NCBI GenBank assembly: GCA_008508345.1
Contig: QNGE01003876.1
Span: 6,346-70,345, forward strand
Direction of reading: 5' to 3'
DNA: 64,000 nt
From: Paragonimus westermani
Taxonomy: Eukaryota; Platyhelminthes; Trematoda; Plagiorchiida; Troglotrematidae
The position numbers were made by a program, and so were the translations under genes. The first letter of the stretch is position 1. Each line of letters opens with the position of its first letter. The notes under the pieces were generated by a model. The model was not told the DNA's origin, did not search any database, and was given only the letters and a program-made list of their open reading frames with translations. Below are positions 19,792-33,896 of this stretch, in pieces.

Positions 19792-22700
19792 ACAAGGACG
19801 TAAAAAAATTCTCTCTCGGTATCTGTGTTGTTAATACACGTTTCCTGTTGACGCACGGCTTTTCTCTTTTGTCAGACGGACCTTGTGCTTTTCGGTCTGC
19901 AACCTCGGACTTAGTGTGTGTGTTTCTGTGGTTGACTTCCTGATACATTACAACGTAGCATACTCTTGTGACCGTTCACCTTTGAACTTGCTGGTTTCTT
20001 CGGGAAACCGTTGGTTTTGTTGGACCAGACTGTCGTCGTAAACGATTGAAGTTTGCTAAGTGCAGTTTTTGAGGCGTTTCTCAGTTGTGCCGTAGAAGTA
20101 TTTGGGTCTTAACTTGCTTTCAATTCGGGGTTCCGTTTCTGGGTCACGCGTAACACAACGATCAGGCGTGTATTGTAAGGCTCACGAATGACTCTGTGCC
20201 ACCGTTTCCAATTTAAGAGGCAGGTGGATGAACACTTCTCTTCTTCACCTTTGCGATCGAGTGTATTGGTTTTGCTGTGACCGTGCAGCATTGTAGAGTG
20301 AACAGGATATCCCGTTCAGTCAGCAATACTGTACATTATCATATGGTCAGGTGCAATTATATTGGCAACAAACGGACAGGTATGCGATTTTGCTCATATG
20401 GTACAAAATGGTGGAAATATTATATTTTGCAGCCCGTGTTGATTTTTTGCACACTGAACATTAGAAAGCACCGGAAAGTCTGTTTTTAAGTTGGCTTCCA
20501 AAGTACCTATGATGCTGCCATACCTCTGGTTAAAACAATGAAATGCACGCGGTGGTCCACCTGAAAAATCAAACGTGGCAAACATTTCAGCGATATGATC
20601 TTAACCGAAGCACAAGTTCTTAACCGTGAGTGAATTTTTCACTCACCTGGTTCTGCATGAATGTTTCAGCTAACTGTGGACCTTTCGATGAACTGCTTAT
20701 GATCCTGTCAATCTGCAAGCACTATCCGCCACAAGACTTGGGGTTTACCAAGACAGTTTAGATAAGAGCTGACGGCCATGCAGAAGAGCCGGAATGTTGT
20801 CGTCAAATCCACTACGTACGTTATTGTTGCTTTCCGATCTAGATAACCCAAGTTGTGAAGTGAAGCAAACTGTGAGGGCTGTATGATTTGCTTATAGCGT
20901 CAGTCAGCTTTTGCACTTTCGTGAAGTGTTCAGTGATCCACCCAGTCGTCTCGTTCATCAATACAGTGATCAGCAATTCTGGGCAAAGCATCCAGCTAGT
21001 GAGGCATAGTGTCACGACAACTCTACTCAATCGAACCCCAAGCACAGTCAATACTAACCCATTTCGCTGGCTTTGTTTATCTAAGATGCATCCTAAAGTA
21101 TGACGGATTTTGATCTGTTCACGATAAGCTGAACGGAACAGGCGGCGGAACGGAACCCGAAGCTCAAGGTTTCCTCTGCGTTCTGTAACCCGTTCGACTC
21201 TGCTAGCGCAAGTCACACTGTACACACACTGAGTGACTGAACAGCATACACAACATGAACTTCCCTCAATGTGGATTAGCAGGATTCATCATGTATTTAC
21301 ACCAGTTGAAACAACCGTTTGCGGCTGAGGTCGCGTCAGGTATGAACCATCATGTGTGTTTCGTTATAACAAGCGTAGTCATGGCTGGAAGCGTTCAGGT
21401 TTGTTGTAACCGAAGAATGTTTTGACCATATATCCTAATGCTTCTTTTTGAGAAAGGCTGGCTGGAAAGTCCGAAGGAATGCGATAGTTTCGATCCCTTC
21501 TGTGTGATGTACAGTCTGTGTACAAACAGTTTCGTCAAAAAATTACAAAAAGTTCATTTTCGGGAAAAATATTTGGAGACCAGAGGTTTTATCATCAAAG
21601 GTCCCTCCTTATCTGTTACAATCCTCGTTAGTGAGACGTTCTCTTTCGCACCGACAAGCAAAAAACTGAAGCGGTAGAACGTCGTTTGAAAACCCAGAGT
21701 GTTTTGTTTCAACAGCCAATTGACAGAAGGTGATCAACCCGTCTGTCGACCATCAAAACATCTGTTGAACTTCTGAAGCCCACATGGAATGTTGTGTGGG
21801 TGACACTGCTGTTCTTTTCTTCTCTGAAGTGATAAATACTGAAAGATTGTCATTCGCGAGTACGTTTTGTCAATAACTTCTCAGGCCAATCCAAAGGTTT
21901 CAAATTGGTTGCCTATGCTCTGAGATTATCTCAGAGGGAAAACTGAGATTACCAGTGTTCCCATGCTGGCTGAACATGAGGGAGCGGTAATCTGATGTTA
22001 ACCACGTCACAGTTGTTGTGAGTGTTAACCACTTCCTGCTTTCTGTCTACATTGATCAATTCTAACATTACAAACAGAACCAATGAAACAGTTCGTTCAC
22101 TTTCAAACCAGTAGTTTTATTTGAATTTCACCCACTGAGATGGCCGAAGATTCTGTTAATTTAAAGGTGATCATTAGGTGCCTAGTTGTCTTTGTATTCA
22201 GATGGACATCTCAACCAACTTCTTTTACTAAGTTACACTTCTGCCGTGGTCTCAACACGCACTGAGCTGGTCATGGTAACAAACCGCACAAGTTCAATAA
22301 TGTTTACTAATATCGTCAGTCGTAGTACAGTCACACACAAGCGATCAACCAGTGAATGAACGCGAAGTAAACGATGAACACCATCCACCCAAATGCGTTT
22401 TGAACTTCGACAGCTGAAAATGAACAGCGGCTAGAACTCATCACCTGACGCCCCGTAAGCGTCCAGTTGAGGAAAACCAGATGTTGATACAGACATTTAT
22501 AAAGGGAACAAGGAAACGCATAACTACAACCCAAAACTCTACACACGCTGTATGTTCGCTAGCAAAGGTGAATGCTTCATATACAAATAAACTCATGTCT
22601 TGAGCGTTCTCATCGTTAATTTCTTTAGTCACGTATCAATGCGAATGAAAGTTTTGGATTATAGACGAGTTTCGGGAGGACAGCTTTGGATTATGTCCAA

Positions 22701-23075
22701 TTCTTTCGAGTGTCCACATGACTTTAGGGCCCGGAGTCTATTGCAAAGTTTGGAGAAAATACACAAAATCCTCCAATCATGATCAACAAACACAGCATGA
22801 TGGAAAGAGAAGGAATAGCTACCAGAACAACAACGGTGTCAATGTCGCCGCATTAAACCATGGCTAATAATGTTGCCTGTTACACACTGAGGAAAGTGTG
22901 ATTAACTTCAGAGCTTGTCGCTGTGTTTTTACTGGCTGAACGGATGAGTGGTTGATTGCACTGTATAGTTCTGCTAACAACTTGGAAATATTTGTTGTTA
23001 GGTTTAACTGTATCGCAAATGTACGTGATCTGCTAGTGATTGTGACATTTGATTAACTCCCAAGTAGCACACCCC
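19792..23075. other. AT-rich, no gene recognised
   Basis: The 128-codon minus frame 21225-20839 and smaller ones show no domain. Nothing repetitive was spotted by eye. Confidence 0.4.
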
Positions 23076-23080
23076 ATGTG

Positions 23081-23179
23081 GTCCCCTAGGGGACCTCGGG
23101 GGGCTTTTAGGGGCTGGTGGTTGGTGAAGAAGGGGTATGACATAAAAATTTCTGGGGGACCCATGGGGGCAAAATGGGG
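23081..23179 (+). repeat. G-run cluster (possible G-quadruplex-forming region)
   Basis: Seven runs of four or more G occur in 91 bases: 23089-92, 23098-103, 23110-13, 23132-35, 23154-58, 23165-69, 23176-79. The rest of the neighbourhood is AT-rich. The first three and the last three runs have loops of 5-6 bases. The two groups are separated by 18-base loops, so canonical folding would need a long loop. The phrase GGGGGCAAAATGGGG recalls the 25.4 kb cluster. Confidence 0.6.
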
Positions 23180-24272
23180 ACTAGCCCTAAAAGCGCTTTG
23201 TTGCGCGAAACTTCACCCACGCACCCGATTTTTCTCTCTTCTTAACAACTACGCAGTATTCATCCACTTCATCCTCGTCCCTTGCTCTACCTAATGTACA
23301 TTGCTCTCAAGTTCACTGAACGACCCCCCAATACACGAATATCAACAACGACTGAAACACTGAAAAAGCATGCACATTTATTGTTCGTCATCGTAGCGTT
23401 ACAACACGGTTGTTCGATTCAACAAATTGCCGTTTTCCCCTGCACTTCGTTGGTAGTTCATATGAGGATCTTGCTCACTGATATTCTTTGCCCATACAAA
23501 TTGCGTATCTTTGACGATTGTCTGCGAAGTAACGGAATAGATACTGTAAATCAGCACTTCGGTGAAGCGGTGTAGAGTACTGTGAATGTTCGCATGGGTA
23601 AAAATATATAAACAGACAGTTGAAGTTGCTCAGCAACAAGCGATAACAAATCACTCAAGGCAAATTATGGTTGACACACTGGATATAACGGCTTAAATGT
23701 GAATGCAGTTTACAAACGAAAAAAAGTACTTACAAGTAATAATCCGTCCCACCTGATTTGTTGAATTACAATTTCAATGCACGCATTCTAGTGATCTGAA
23801 AACGGAGATTTCAAAAAACGTGACCATAGTTAACAGGCTAATGCACACTCTTTTGTTCAAGTGGCAACCGCTAATAATTGCTGTTACATACTTTCAATTT
23901 ATCAAGTCTATAGTACAAATGGGTACGGTTCATACAGACCTGAAAGCGGTTTTTCAAAAATATACAAATATTCGTACGAGGCAACATGTAAGTGTACATG
24001 CATGATAAATATATGTCAAGAAGACATAACATTTTAAGGAAAAAATCAAATAGCCTTACATTTCATCCTGAGTTTCCGTTCACCTTCTCGGTCTCGTGAG
24101 TTATGCAGCCACTTTCTAATCTCTGATTCCACCTCTTTCTCCGTCGCTCCCGCGAAACAAGAATGATATACGGCGTCTAAAGGTGATTAATGTGATTGAA
24201 CACAGATTTCCTACCTACGACAACCTTCATAATTTTCAGTTTGCTGGCTTGATGCTTTTCATGTACCCCACT

Positions 24273-24701
24273 CTAATTAAGTTGCCTTGAGAACTTCACA
24301 CTAAACACTGAGGTAAGTCTTCGACGTAGGTGATCACGAAGGTTCGTACCCCATAATCGAGACAATTGAGATACAATGACGTTGCAGTAGTGCTCATCTT
24401 CCAGCTGTTGTTCAGATGAATGGAGCTCGTCAGCTGAAGATATTATTTTGAAAGCAATGTGTTCAGCCTGTTTTGATATCGTAGCTGCTTGGTTTTCTGC
24501 CGACTGTACTGCTTCAGTTAGTGCTTGAACGGCTGCTTCAATGCGGATGAAACGTTTCTTCAAAGCGACCATGTCGTTTGGAAATGGAGTGGTGAATTGA
24601 CGGCAAATCTTACCAGAAATTCGGTTGAAAGCTGATAGCCATGCACTTTCATTGCTAGACGCCCGTGTACTGCAGCACTTAGGGGAGTCTGAGGGAATGA
24701 T
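24273..24701 (-). CDS. Candidate terminal exon, helical protein, unrecognised
   Basis: On the minus strand a frame stays open from about 24701 to the stop at 24275. A plausible 3' splice site (pyrimidine-rich run, then TACAG) sits directly before 24701. The 142 codons give a Ser/Cys-rich start, WLSAFNRISGKICRQF, then a long amphipathic helix region without Pro (about 24570-24400: KKRFIRIEAAVQALTEAVQS, SKQAEHIAFKIISSADELHS), ending RDHLRRRLTSVF. The helical core could be a coiled coil or a BAR-like bundle, for example at the end of a sorting-nexin-type protein, but I cannot confirm a family. Codon use and length make it the best host-exon candidate in the window. No upstream exon partner was found on the minus strand, and no clear AATAAA follows. 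Confidence 0.4.
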   Translation of the reverse strand: MIPSDSPKCCSTRASSNESAWLSAFNRISGKICRQFTTPFPNDMVALKKRFIRIEAAVQALTEAVQSAENQAATISKQAEHIAFKIISSADELHSSEQQLEDEHYCNVIVSQLSRLWGTNLRDHLRRRLTSVFSVKFSRQLN

Positions 24702-25360
24702 TAGATTAACCTGTACCTATTTATTGAAAGTGTGTAAAATAGGTATCAAAACAAAACCATATGTGTGGGGATTACCGAAACATTTACCAATGATACTGGT
24801 AATGGGATACTTTACTTCAATGGTGTTGACACAAAAGGCCTGATAACCCTGCACAAGATTGGTCATGATTGTGTGTTACCAGAATTGTATGATCGCATAC
24901 CGTTCATGTTCCACTGCAGTGAAAACATACTGGAATACAGAAGTCACATATCAAACCGGAAGATGAAGCCCTTGTTTCAGCCAAATGTGGACAACCATTC
25001 CTGTGACCCCACCTTGACGCTTGCCCACATCCAAAACACTTATTCTGCCGCGTGAACCTCTTCCACTTTCTATAAATGGTTGACGCTGAACGGCGGTCTT
25101 TTATTTTCTGTCAAACATAACCAATGTTGTGTGATGACGTGATGACACCTAGAAACATATCACCGCAACTTACAGGCATTCGAAGTCAAATTGCCCTGAG
25201 CACAAGCATTTATGGAAAAGTGACGCATTAAAACAATACGACAATATCACATATATTAAAATGTCAGCGCTGACATTTACAGTTACAGTTGAGATATAAA
25301 AAGACATGCAACATCCCAGATTATGACGTACTTACCGTGAAAAACCGACATATATATAAT

Positions 25361-25412
25361 GCCCCAATTTGCCCCAGAAACGCCCCAATTTGCCCCATTT
25401 AAAATGGGGCTG
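25361..25412 (-). repeat. Two-unit 21-bp repeat forming a four-run G4 motif
   Basis: GCCCCAATTTGCCCCA occurs at 25361 and again at 25382 (period 21). On the minus strand this gives four GGGG runs with loops of 6, 7 and 6 bases (C runs at 25362-65, 25372-75, 25383-86, 25393-96), a canonical intramolecular quadruplex pattern. The next 20 bases contain ATTTAAAATGGGGC, so a short hairpin with the last C run is also possible. Confidence 0.75.
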
Positions 25413-28400
25413 TGTGCTGCTTTGGCGTATTTGATTGAAGCCAGTGTCTTGTAATTAATAAAAGATTGAGTCATACGGATAGCAACACGACGATGCCATC
25501 ATCAACTCACATGGATAACAAATGAAACAGATTCTGCAAACATCGATTTCGGAGGTACTTACAGATTCATGATTGCGTCATCAATCATTTGAGCTTTACT
25601 AAGCGTTGGGAAACTGGAGATGAGCTCGCAGAGATTTTACCTGGTCAGTGAGCCATGAATGAAAAATGGGAGTCTGTCAGATTCTCCATTCGGTGTTCTC
25701 AGTCGTAGTTCCGGTCAAGAAAAAGCAATCAGTGTGCATGCGTCGTGATGACTGAAAGCACAGGATACGGTGAAATGATGGGCGATTTGTTGCGTTACAC
25801 CACTGAAAGTCAAAAGGGAACATCACGTCCAGGATGGTTCAGATAACTACGAATTTCAAATGTTACTATGCATTCCCATCTTCGGCGATCTTTCGTGAAA
25901 GGTTAGTAGAATAAACCGAATGATCTGAGTTTATGGTCTATGGAACTATTGGAAAATTCCCATCAAAACAGAAGTGACCGCGCAGTGACCAAGTACTTTC
26001 AACAAGTATTTCTCAAGCAAGTACAGTTGTAGAAATGCCATCAAAACGTGGTTCGAGACAAAACAAAAAATTCAAGATAACTGTTAACGATTGAAGCTAA
26101 AGTTGATTGTTATGTTCCATGAAAATGGTCAGACGTGGACCGAACTTGGACACAGTGAAGGTCAGATATTAGTGGGATTTTCAAGGGCTAATTTCCTAAG
26201 GCATTCCTTTTATGTATAGATAAATTGTGCCTTCCTGAGAAAGTTGTTAAATTTATTTCTCAAAGCACAAAACTCGGTTATATTCGAGAAAATCAGCTGC
26301 CTATTTTTTTTACACACACGTTTAGAGATAACAGTATCCCTGGTAATATTTGATTAGCTTTAGGCTGATAAATTATCTGAGTTCCAACTGAAATGAGGTC
26401 AATCTTTCATGTTTACTTGTTAATCCAATTTTAACACGCATTGTGCATACAGATCGAATGAATAAAAACGGGGCAATTCAATGCACCAATTTTGCCTCAA
26501 TATATTCTTGACCGAAAGCGATACTGAACATAAAAAATATACAAGGTGTGGCACGAAGTAGGAATCAGTTTTATAATGTTTTGTGATGGTTAGCCTTACA
26601 GCGACTCTTCGTAGCCAGTTCCATCTTTGTGTAGGTTAGTCTCTTAGATACAGTGTAAAGTATGACGACAATCGGAGGCATACTATGTCCACGTACATTA
26701 ACCGGATGTAAGAAATTTAGTTATCACAAAGTCAGCAGAGTTGCTCACGAGACCAGCGGCTTTGCACCAAGAAGGGATACCCCTCTGAACCTCATACAGA
26801 CCAACTTCGCCACAGGACACCGGTCATGGTACGTTGGTCTGAGGGTGAGTGTTATGTAACTTAACTAACACTGCTTTCTACTCTTTTGTCAGTGTAGTCG
26901 AAAGTTGAGTCAACTGTTCAAGGTAGACTCTCTGTTTACACTGATGGGTTATGAACAAGTTAGTCGTCAAACTGAAGTGTTATTCCTCGCAGTTCTGAAA
27001 TGATGTAAGGTAAGGGCGAATGAGGTTTGTTTTCAAAAGTCGACGATCGATTTAAACTAATGAGGCTCAATGAACTTTTGTTCTCTTAGTCCGTTTTGAC
27101 ATTGTTTGTTCTAGTCGCACAAGTGGAACGCCTTGTCGTGTATTTTACAACAGAGGTTTGTGATTAAATCCTGATAAACTGAGTGAGCGGCGCAAACTGT
27201 CTCATGAACATTACTGTTCAACTCGTGTGACTATGCTTAAGACTGATTTAGTTTGTGGTCCATTCACAATCTACACCGCTGTTGATTTACTTATCAGCAT
27301 TTATTGTGAATTGACATTCTAAATAACCTCCACCAGGTGCATACTTCAAACTAGCTTAATCAATTAACTGTGAACGTTCATCAGTGTTAAAAAAATGGAG
27401 CAATTTCCATGTAGAACATAAGCAGAGCTACAGAGGGTTTGCCTCTCCACCCGGGGTACTTTAGAAGATATCTCGAAATGTAAAGGTCAACGTTGATCAC
27501 CTGAACGCATCTAGTGTGATTCACCCAAAAAACGACTATCAGCCAATTAGCTGATAGTAAACGGCTGCATGGCGTCAGTCGAGGAAGATTGGTGGATCTT
27601 TGAATTATGCCGAAATGATTTCGAGCAAACTGTTCACATGCGATCACTCTCCCCATAATTTACAACCAACTCAGATCTAACAATTTAAAATTATTCGAAA
27701 ACAGTGTGAAACGGCAGCTTCCGTGATGCAAGCAGATAGGTTATGCTCATTTGAATACCATGTAAATAATTGCTTAAGAGATGCAAATGTTTCAACATTA
27801 TGCTGAAACTTACTGCATAATTTTCATGCTAACCAGAAACAGATTAGATTGAGGATGATGAGATTTGTCAGTAGCACAATGACCTCCTCATATGTTTTAA
27901 AATATAAAACAGATAACACGATGGATTTCATAGCGACAGTTGGGGACGTCATCTTCCGGCCATAACTAACTGAGATGAAAGGAACCGGCGGTCCTGTGGT
28001 TTGTGTTTTAGAGTTGTACTGAACAGTGATGCGTTTGATCACGTTTCGGTTGCGGGGTACACCGATGAAATTTTCTGTTTGTTCCGTGTTTGTTGGTGAC
28101 GGTTATAGTTCCCTAACTGATGGAAATTCCCGTTTAATCAACCTTTTTCTAAATCAAGAAGGTTCTGTTAATTTGAGTTGCTGCCGCGGCTGATGAGCCT
28201 ATAAAACTCCCTATGTTGTGTTGTGCAATTTATTTCTCCGAATCATTTCTCATGAACTGCGTACATACTTAGAGTTCAGTCAGAAACAAACAACTAAAAC
28301 ACACCAAGAAAGAGTTGTTTAAACAAAACCTCTTCTTAATAAACTCAGGCAGACTGTCGCAGTTATCTGATCACCATAGTTAACCGATTTTGACACACAG

Positions 28401-31400
28401 GCCTTTTTGTACACATAGATGAGTACGAATGTAATATCTTAACTGGTACCACTTAATCAACCTGAAGTAATCAACTGTTTTTCGTTGCGTAACAGGTACG
28501 AATTGCTCGGTCAACATCCGCCAATTTCATAGAGCATGCTTGAGCGTGTTCTCACTGCATACCAGAAGGTGCATCCTGATCTTACTCCTCAGGTGTTCTG
28601 TTCTACACATGTGGATAACCAGCCATTCAAGTGTGAGTTCATAAATGTATGAAAATTGGGTGTACGAAAGAAATGGAGTTCTAACAGGGGAAATTCGGGT
28701 TCCTGTGATAAAAAAGAACTTGAGGTTTTTTGAAATTTGTTCCACTTGCGCACGCTATTAGTAGTGGACTGGTATCAAAAAATAACTTTCGCAGAACAAT
28801 AGTTTGCTTCCCGTTTTAAAGATTACAGAGGAAAGTTGAATGGCTCAACTTAACTTTGCATAATTCACTGAAACATGCTTACCAAACTGTGGGAATATTT
28901 TTACTGACGTTTGGTTCGAAAGGCCTCGTTTTATTATATCGTTTCTAATTATGATTTAGGAGTAAAGCAGGGCGAATGTGCAGATTACTGTGATAATTTT
29001 CAATGTTGTCGATTTACAACAATGAAGCAGTGATTAACCTAGATGACATTCTTTCATCTAAGGCCAATACTGAACAGAATAAATTAGAATCTACGCTTGA
29101 ATCACAAGAAAGATGATGTTTTCACGAGTGCGAGTACGAGTGATATATGGACCGCTAAAAGCCAGGCTGCTTTAATCAACAGTACAACAGTTAACGCAAC
29201 CTGGTAAAAATCGATTGAGACATTGACATGACTCACTGCATGGCTGTTTTTCACTGGTTAACTGGAATCTCGTAGATCAACTGACACATGCCCAAGGGTT
29301 GTTTTCAATAGCTAATTCCGGTTTTCAGTCGTGATGTTAGTTACTGCGTTTAAACGTGCGCTTGGCTATTCGACCGAAGTATTTCGTAGTGCGACTGCAA
29401 CAAGTTTATGAATAAATTGGAGGTGATCGGTTTTGGGGACGTATTTTGCCTTCGAAACAAATTCGGAGCAATAGTCTTGCGGCAAATGAAGTTATCACTG
29501 CCGTAGCTGGAAAGTTTTGTTACGATTACTGACTTAAACGCTAATTCACCCGTTAACTAGCTGCCTCCAATGAACGAGAGTGGAGTGTGTTGTTAATCTA
29601 GTGAGGTGTCCATGCAGCACATGATAAGCGTTTCTGAGCTACCATTCTCTCGTGACAGATTAGTGACAGAAGAGTTAACTAATCAGCAGTTCCTCGAAGC
29701 CAACATTTTGCGGTATATGATGTTGGCAAGCGGAAGTAATTTATTTTTTTTGTCGTATAGAAACGGAGCTATATATCAAGCCATCCGCGTTTCTTCAGGA
29801 AAAATACCTCGTTTGATACGATCACTGGTAGTGGAGCTCATTCCGTGGCGAGCATCATAGGTGATTACAAAAACCTTGGGTTTACTGTTTCGTTTTTGTT
29901 CGATTAGGTGGGAAAAGACGCGAAGTAGTGAACCACTGTTTTTGATATTTCATCAGACTAATATATTTAGGGTGACAGAGAAAATTAGGTTAGTGTTTTG
30001 ATTGAACAGGTGTGAAAATGTCTTTTTACTCGGGAAAGAGTTTACTGCATTGTTCCGTGTTTTGTAGTCATACTATATGACGGAATGAAAGTTGTCGGCA
30101 GGACCCGGTGTTTGACTAACTTGATGTGATCGCGACCATGGAAGTCGCAGAGTGTACACTTCATTTCATAAAAAACAGTCATCTTTTAAATAAATGTGGA
30201 TTGACTGAGATGAGGTTACTATCCGTTTTTTGAATTGATTGGAGAAAGTTAGTAAATAATAAGAGCAATGACCGTATTTTCGGTCTCGTAATTAAACCGC
30301 GTAAGAAGTGGTTTCTTTTTGCCAAGCCTTGTTCAGTCCACAACAGTCACAGTTTGTCCTTTGTGTCTGTGGTATATTCACCTCTAACGTTCCCTATAAA
30401 TCTCTGTCCTAATGAAGGATTATAGAAAACCAGTCTAATTACATTAATGTCAATGTTCAGCCTGGCAGTCTGTGCAGAAGTTATTTATGACCAATGCTAG
30501 GCGCCCTACAACTACTAGCATAAGGAAATATGATGGTTGAGTTAGCCATTCAACTATCTCTCTATCTATCATTTCCCGCAGAAAGTTTTCCTCATTCGAA
30601 TTCACTGCCCTGTTGAATCGTATTAAGTAAGACAACTCACCATTCTTAACACTCTCCGTGTTTGTAAATTAGCAGACTTGTATCCATACATCAGTTTACA
30701 TAACTTTAAAGACGACGCATTCTCCCCAGATTTGCAGCTTCACGAGAAGAGTAGAGAGAAAACATTGATCGTACCATACTCACAATATATACACTAACCA
30801 ACTGTTGCCAAATATTCCGTAGGAATGTGAACCCTGACATAAATGTACCGCTCTATGAATATTAGCAACAGGGTAAGATTTCTAACCGGCGTGACTACGG
30901 TCAATTTACAAGTAACTCAGACGCAGTGATGATGATGAGAATCATTTTTCATGTTGTACTGGTCGATGCACGGAAATCTCAAATGTTGGACTGTTTCTTA
31001 TGAAATAACTCCTGGAAGTAAATGAATATAAACGTGTTTCTTTGACTGTGACCGTGTGAAAAATCGGTTTGTTACATTATTGAATGAGGGATAGAACAAA
31101 AACTTCTATCAGCGTGGCATACATGTCTGCACATATGGCAGTGCAAACCTTCGTGGTAATAACGAAAGAAATTCAGAAGACCACACGCAAAAGTTAATAG
31201 GTACGGAGAACAAGTGTGCAGAAGAAAAAAACCGAATCAGAACAGACCAAATTAAATCGAAGAAGGACGATAGAAAATCAATAATCGAAAAAACATTGAA
31301 CATTGACCACGACTTTAAGTGCAACTACAATAAATGACTAAGTCTTGAAATTCGACTAAACGGACTGATGGATGTTGCTGGTTTGCAATAGACAGAAAAA

Positions 31401-33770
31401 AAGAAGGTGGATAAGAACAGAAAAATTGAGATCATAGAGCTTATCAAAAGTGTGTATGGGATTCTCAAGAGTAAAAATTAATTGTCACAAAATGAAGTGC
31501 TTTCCGCAAAAGGAAACAGACTAGTTCGCCTTCTCGATTAGCACATCGTATACATTAATTTTCCAAACTAGTGGGGATTAAAGAAAAGGTATATGTTGTC
31601 GTTATGACCTTCAAATCCCCAAAAATAATTCGAGTTTTTACTTGTGTTTCATGGACTAAAGATAACTCTAGTGAATTAACAACCGTTTCTGATGGTAAAG
31701 CATGGTAAGGGGTAAAAATCAAGATCCTAGAAGGGATCATCAAACCGCCCATCTCTGAATCACTAGGGTGATTGTGACTAGTGTGTCTGTAACAGACAGG
31801 GCGAGACGAATACCAAATCATCAGTAAGAAAGCAGTTTTGACTGCTGCTATAATTTCTGTCAAGATGCACTTTCGTCAATGTAAATGTCTGTGGAAATAT
31901 GTGATACAAACACAGTCCTTACACGAACACATGTTGCATGAGACGCATACATAGTTGACACTCTGGACCCCCAGCAATGTAAAATTAGAGTTGTTCACCA
32001 TTCCAAGCAACTTCCTGACAAAGCTAACTAGACCAGGTGATTCAATGGGTTGCCATAAGAGGTAATCATGTTGTTAATTAATGCAAAAAATATCACACAC
32101 GAAAGTTTTCTTCATCAGAAACTCAGTCGTCTATCTTTAATTTTAGAGGATTATTCCGTTTTTGGAGCTACCCAAAGCGTAATTAGTCAGTCAACTGAAT
32201 GACCCCGTTTTAAATGTCATTTTGCTGTTATCTTTAAGTGTAAAAATCTCGCGACATATTTTTTCATCTGCGAGTTGGACAAATTTATAATGAATGTGCT
32301 TGGTTGCTTTGGGACTCAAAACTGAGAAGACAGCAGTGAACAATTCCCTTTTTCAAGGACTGACTTTCCCGACCCAAAAGTTCCACAGTCAAGAACAGTC
32401 GAGGATTCGGTTACAATTTGGCAATTAAGGATTTTCTTGAAACTGACAATTGTAAGATAATTTTTAGTTAAAAACGTTCATTCGTACTGTAGTTACTGTG
32501 GGACAGTCCCAACGAATTCGGACCACAAATTATAAACCTTTTTAGTTTCACTCATAGCCGTATGCGTTGGGCCAGTTTAGGTTTTAGTCAGTCCGATTAG
32601 ACGAAAATCTGTAGAGCATTTGTTATTCATATGATGTCTAAATTCAGAACCATACGTCACTTGAACACGAGGCATCTTTTTGGGTGGACTGGACTCGTCA
32701 TGCGGCCAAGTCGAATCATCCGATTCTTAGATCTTGCCGGTCACTAACTAGAATATTTTTTTCCAATCAACATGGCCTAATTCGTTCTCATAAGTTTGAT
32801 GCCGTCCAAGCGAAGACAAGCGCACTTCCCTGATTTTTAATGGAAACAAGTGTTGTCGAAATATTTCTGAATAAATTGTTCTTGATTCATCGTTGTCACG
32901 TCGAAATAAAACTTTTACGATGGAAACGTATCCGCTTTCTTAACCGGCATGCATATCCGTAACAGCTTGAAATGATAAGAAATATCCCGTAAAATACTTC
33001 TGCCACCGTGTTTTTTCTGCAAACGACAACGCAGAAGCTGTATCAACAGACAAACAGTCACTTGATCATTGGTCTTACATCAATTTGTATGCTTTCACCT
33101 TAAGATTACACACTAACTCCAAACTGATGGCCTCTAATCCAAGGCAACTTCAAATACACATGACAGCTAATTATCCAATCGTTGCCTACGCGACTTTACA
33201 TTCATGAATATCGGTGTTTTTTCAGTATCCACAATCCAAGACTTTCTTGTCAAGAATGATCCGTGTTATCCAGTATTAAGAACGGCGCGATTCCCAACCA
33301 TTCAATCATCACCGGTTGGCAGTGGGGAATTTGGTTGATATTAGCTGACTACCAATTAAATATGACCAGAGTTGTCATATCTTTATCTAGTTCCCATTCA
33401 GCCTCTATAAAAAAGAGGCCCTTCGGCTGAGTTCTGCTCTTGTTAGGGCTCATCAGTAGTGCATATCCTATTTTACAATCGTAAGTGGTAGAAAACTACG
33501 TACACATCCACATTATAAGTAAACGAAACGTATCATTGAGTGATGAAACTGAACACATTCCACGCGCAAGCTTAATACTAGCGCTGTCCAGCTGTGATCT
33601 GACTGATACGAACCTGAAAGCAAGGGCAGAACTAGGTTAAAAATGATTCACACCAAACAGTGAGTGTTGTTGGATTGCTTATCCGCAGAATGAGAAAAGG
33701 TAAGACCTCCGTTAATGCGGTTGAAAGCAAGACATATATAAGTTAAATTACTTCAATCAGACAAATTTTC
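25413..33770. other. AT-rich intergenic or intronic stretch, no gene supported
   Basis: Only short frames occur. The most exon-like are 29606-29860 (plus, preceded by a CAG acceptor-like site) and 26662-26859 (plus, ending at a GG|gtgagt donor-like site). Neither has a recognisable domain, and the first ends in a stop at its possible donor. No repeats were noticed. Confidence 0.4.
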
Positions 33771-33774
33771 AGAA

Positions 33775-33896
33775 GTGATTCAGTGACTGGTACTTTGGTA
33801 CGAGGCCGGTAGTCCAAGATTCCCGGAATGATATGATTTTTCTCTTGATATCAACGGTGTGGCACCGTCTTTTCTGGATAAAGCCTCAATGTAATA
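33775..33896 (+). repeat. Possible decayed tRNA-derived SINE (tail shared with 58.5 kb)
   Basis: A weak B-box-like phrase (GTCCAAGATTCCCGG, about 33815-33830) is followed by a tail ending in GCCTCAATGTAATA (33883-33896). The same 14 bases occur at 58572-58585, behind a clearer tRNA-like head. A box and B box are both degraded here. Confidence 0.35.

Noticed and set aside
19545..19948. Frames of 132, 118 and 63 codons across 19.7-19.8 kb
   Set aside because: They read through the AT microsatellite and the N gap; not real.
20839..21225. 128-codon minus-strand frame
   Set aside because: No motif or family pattern; Arg-rich start but otherwise random-looking.
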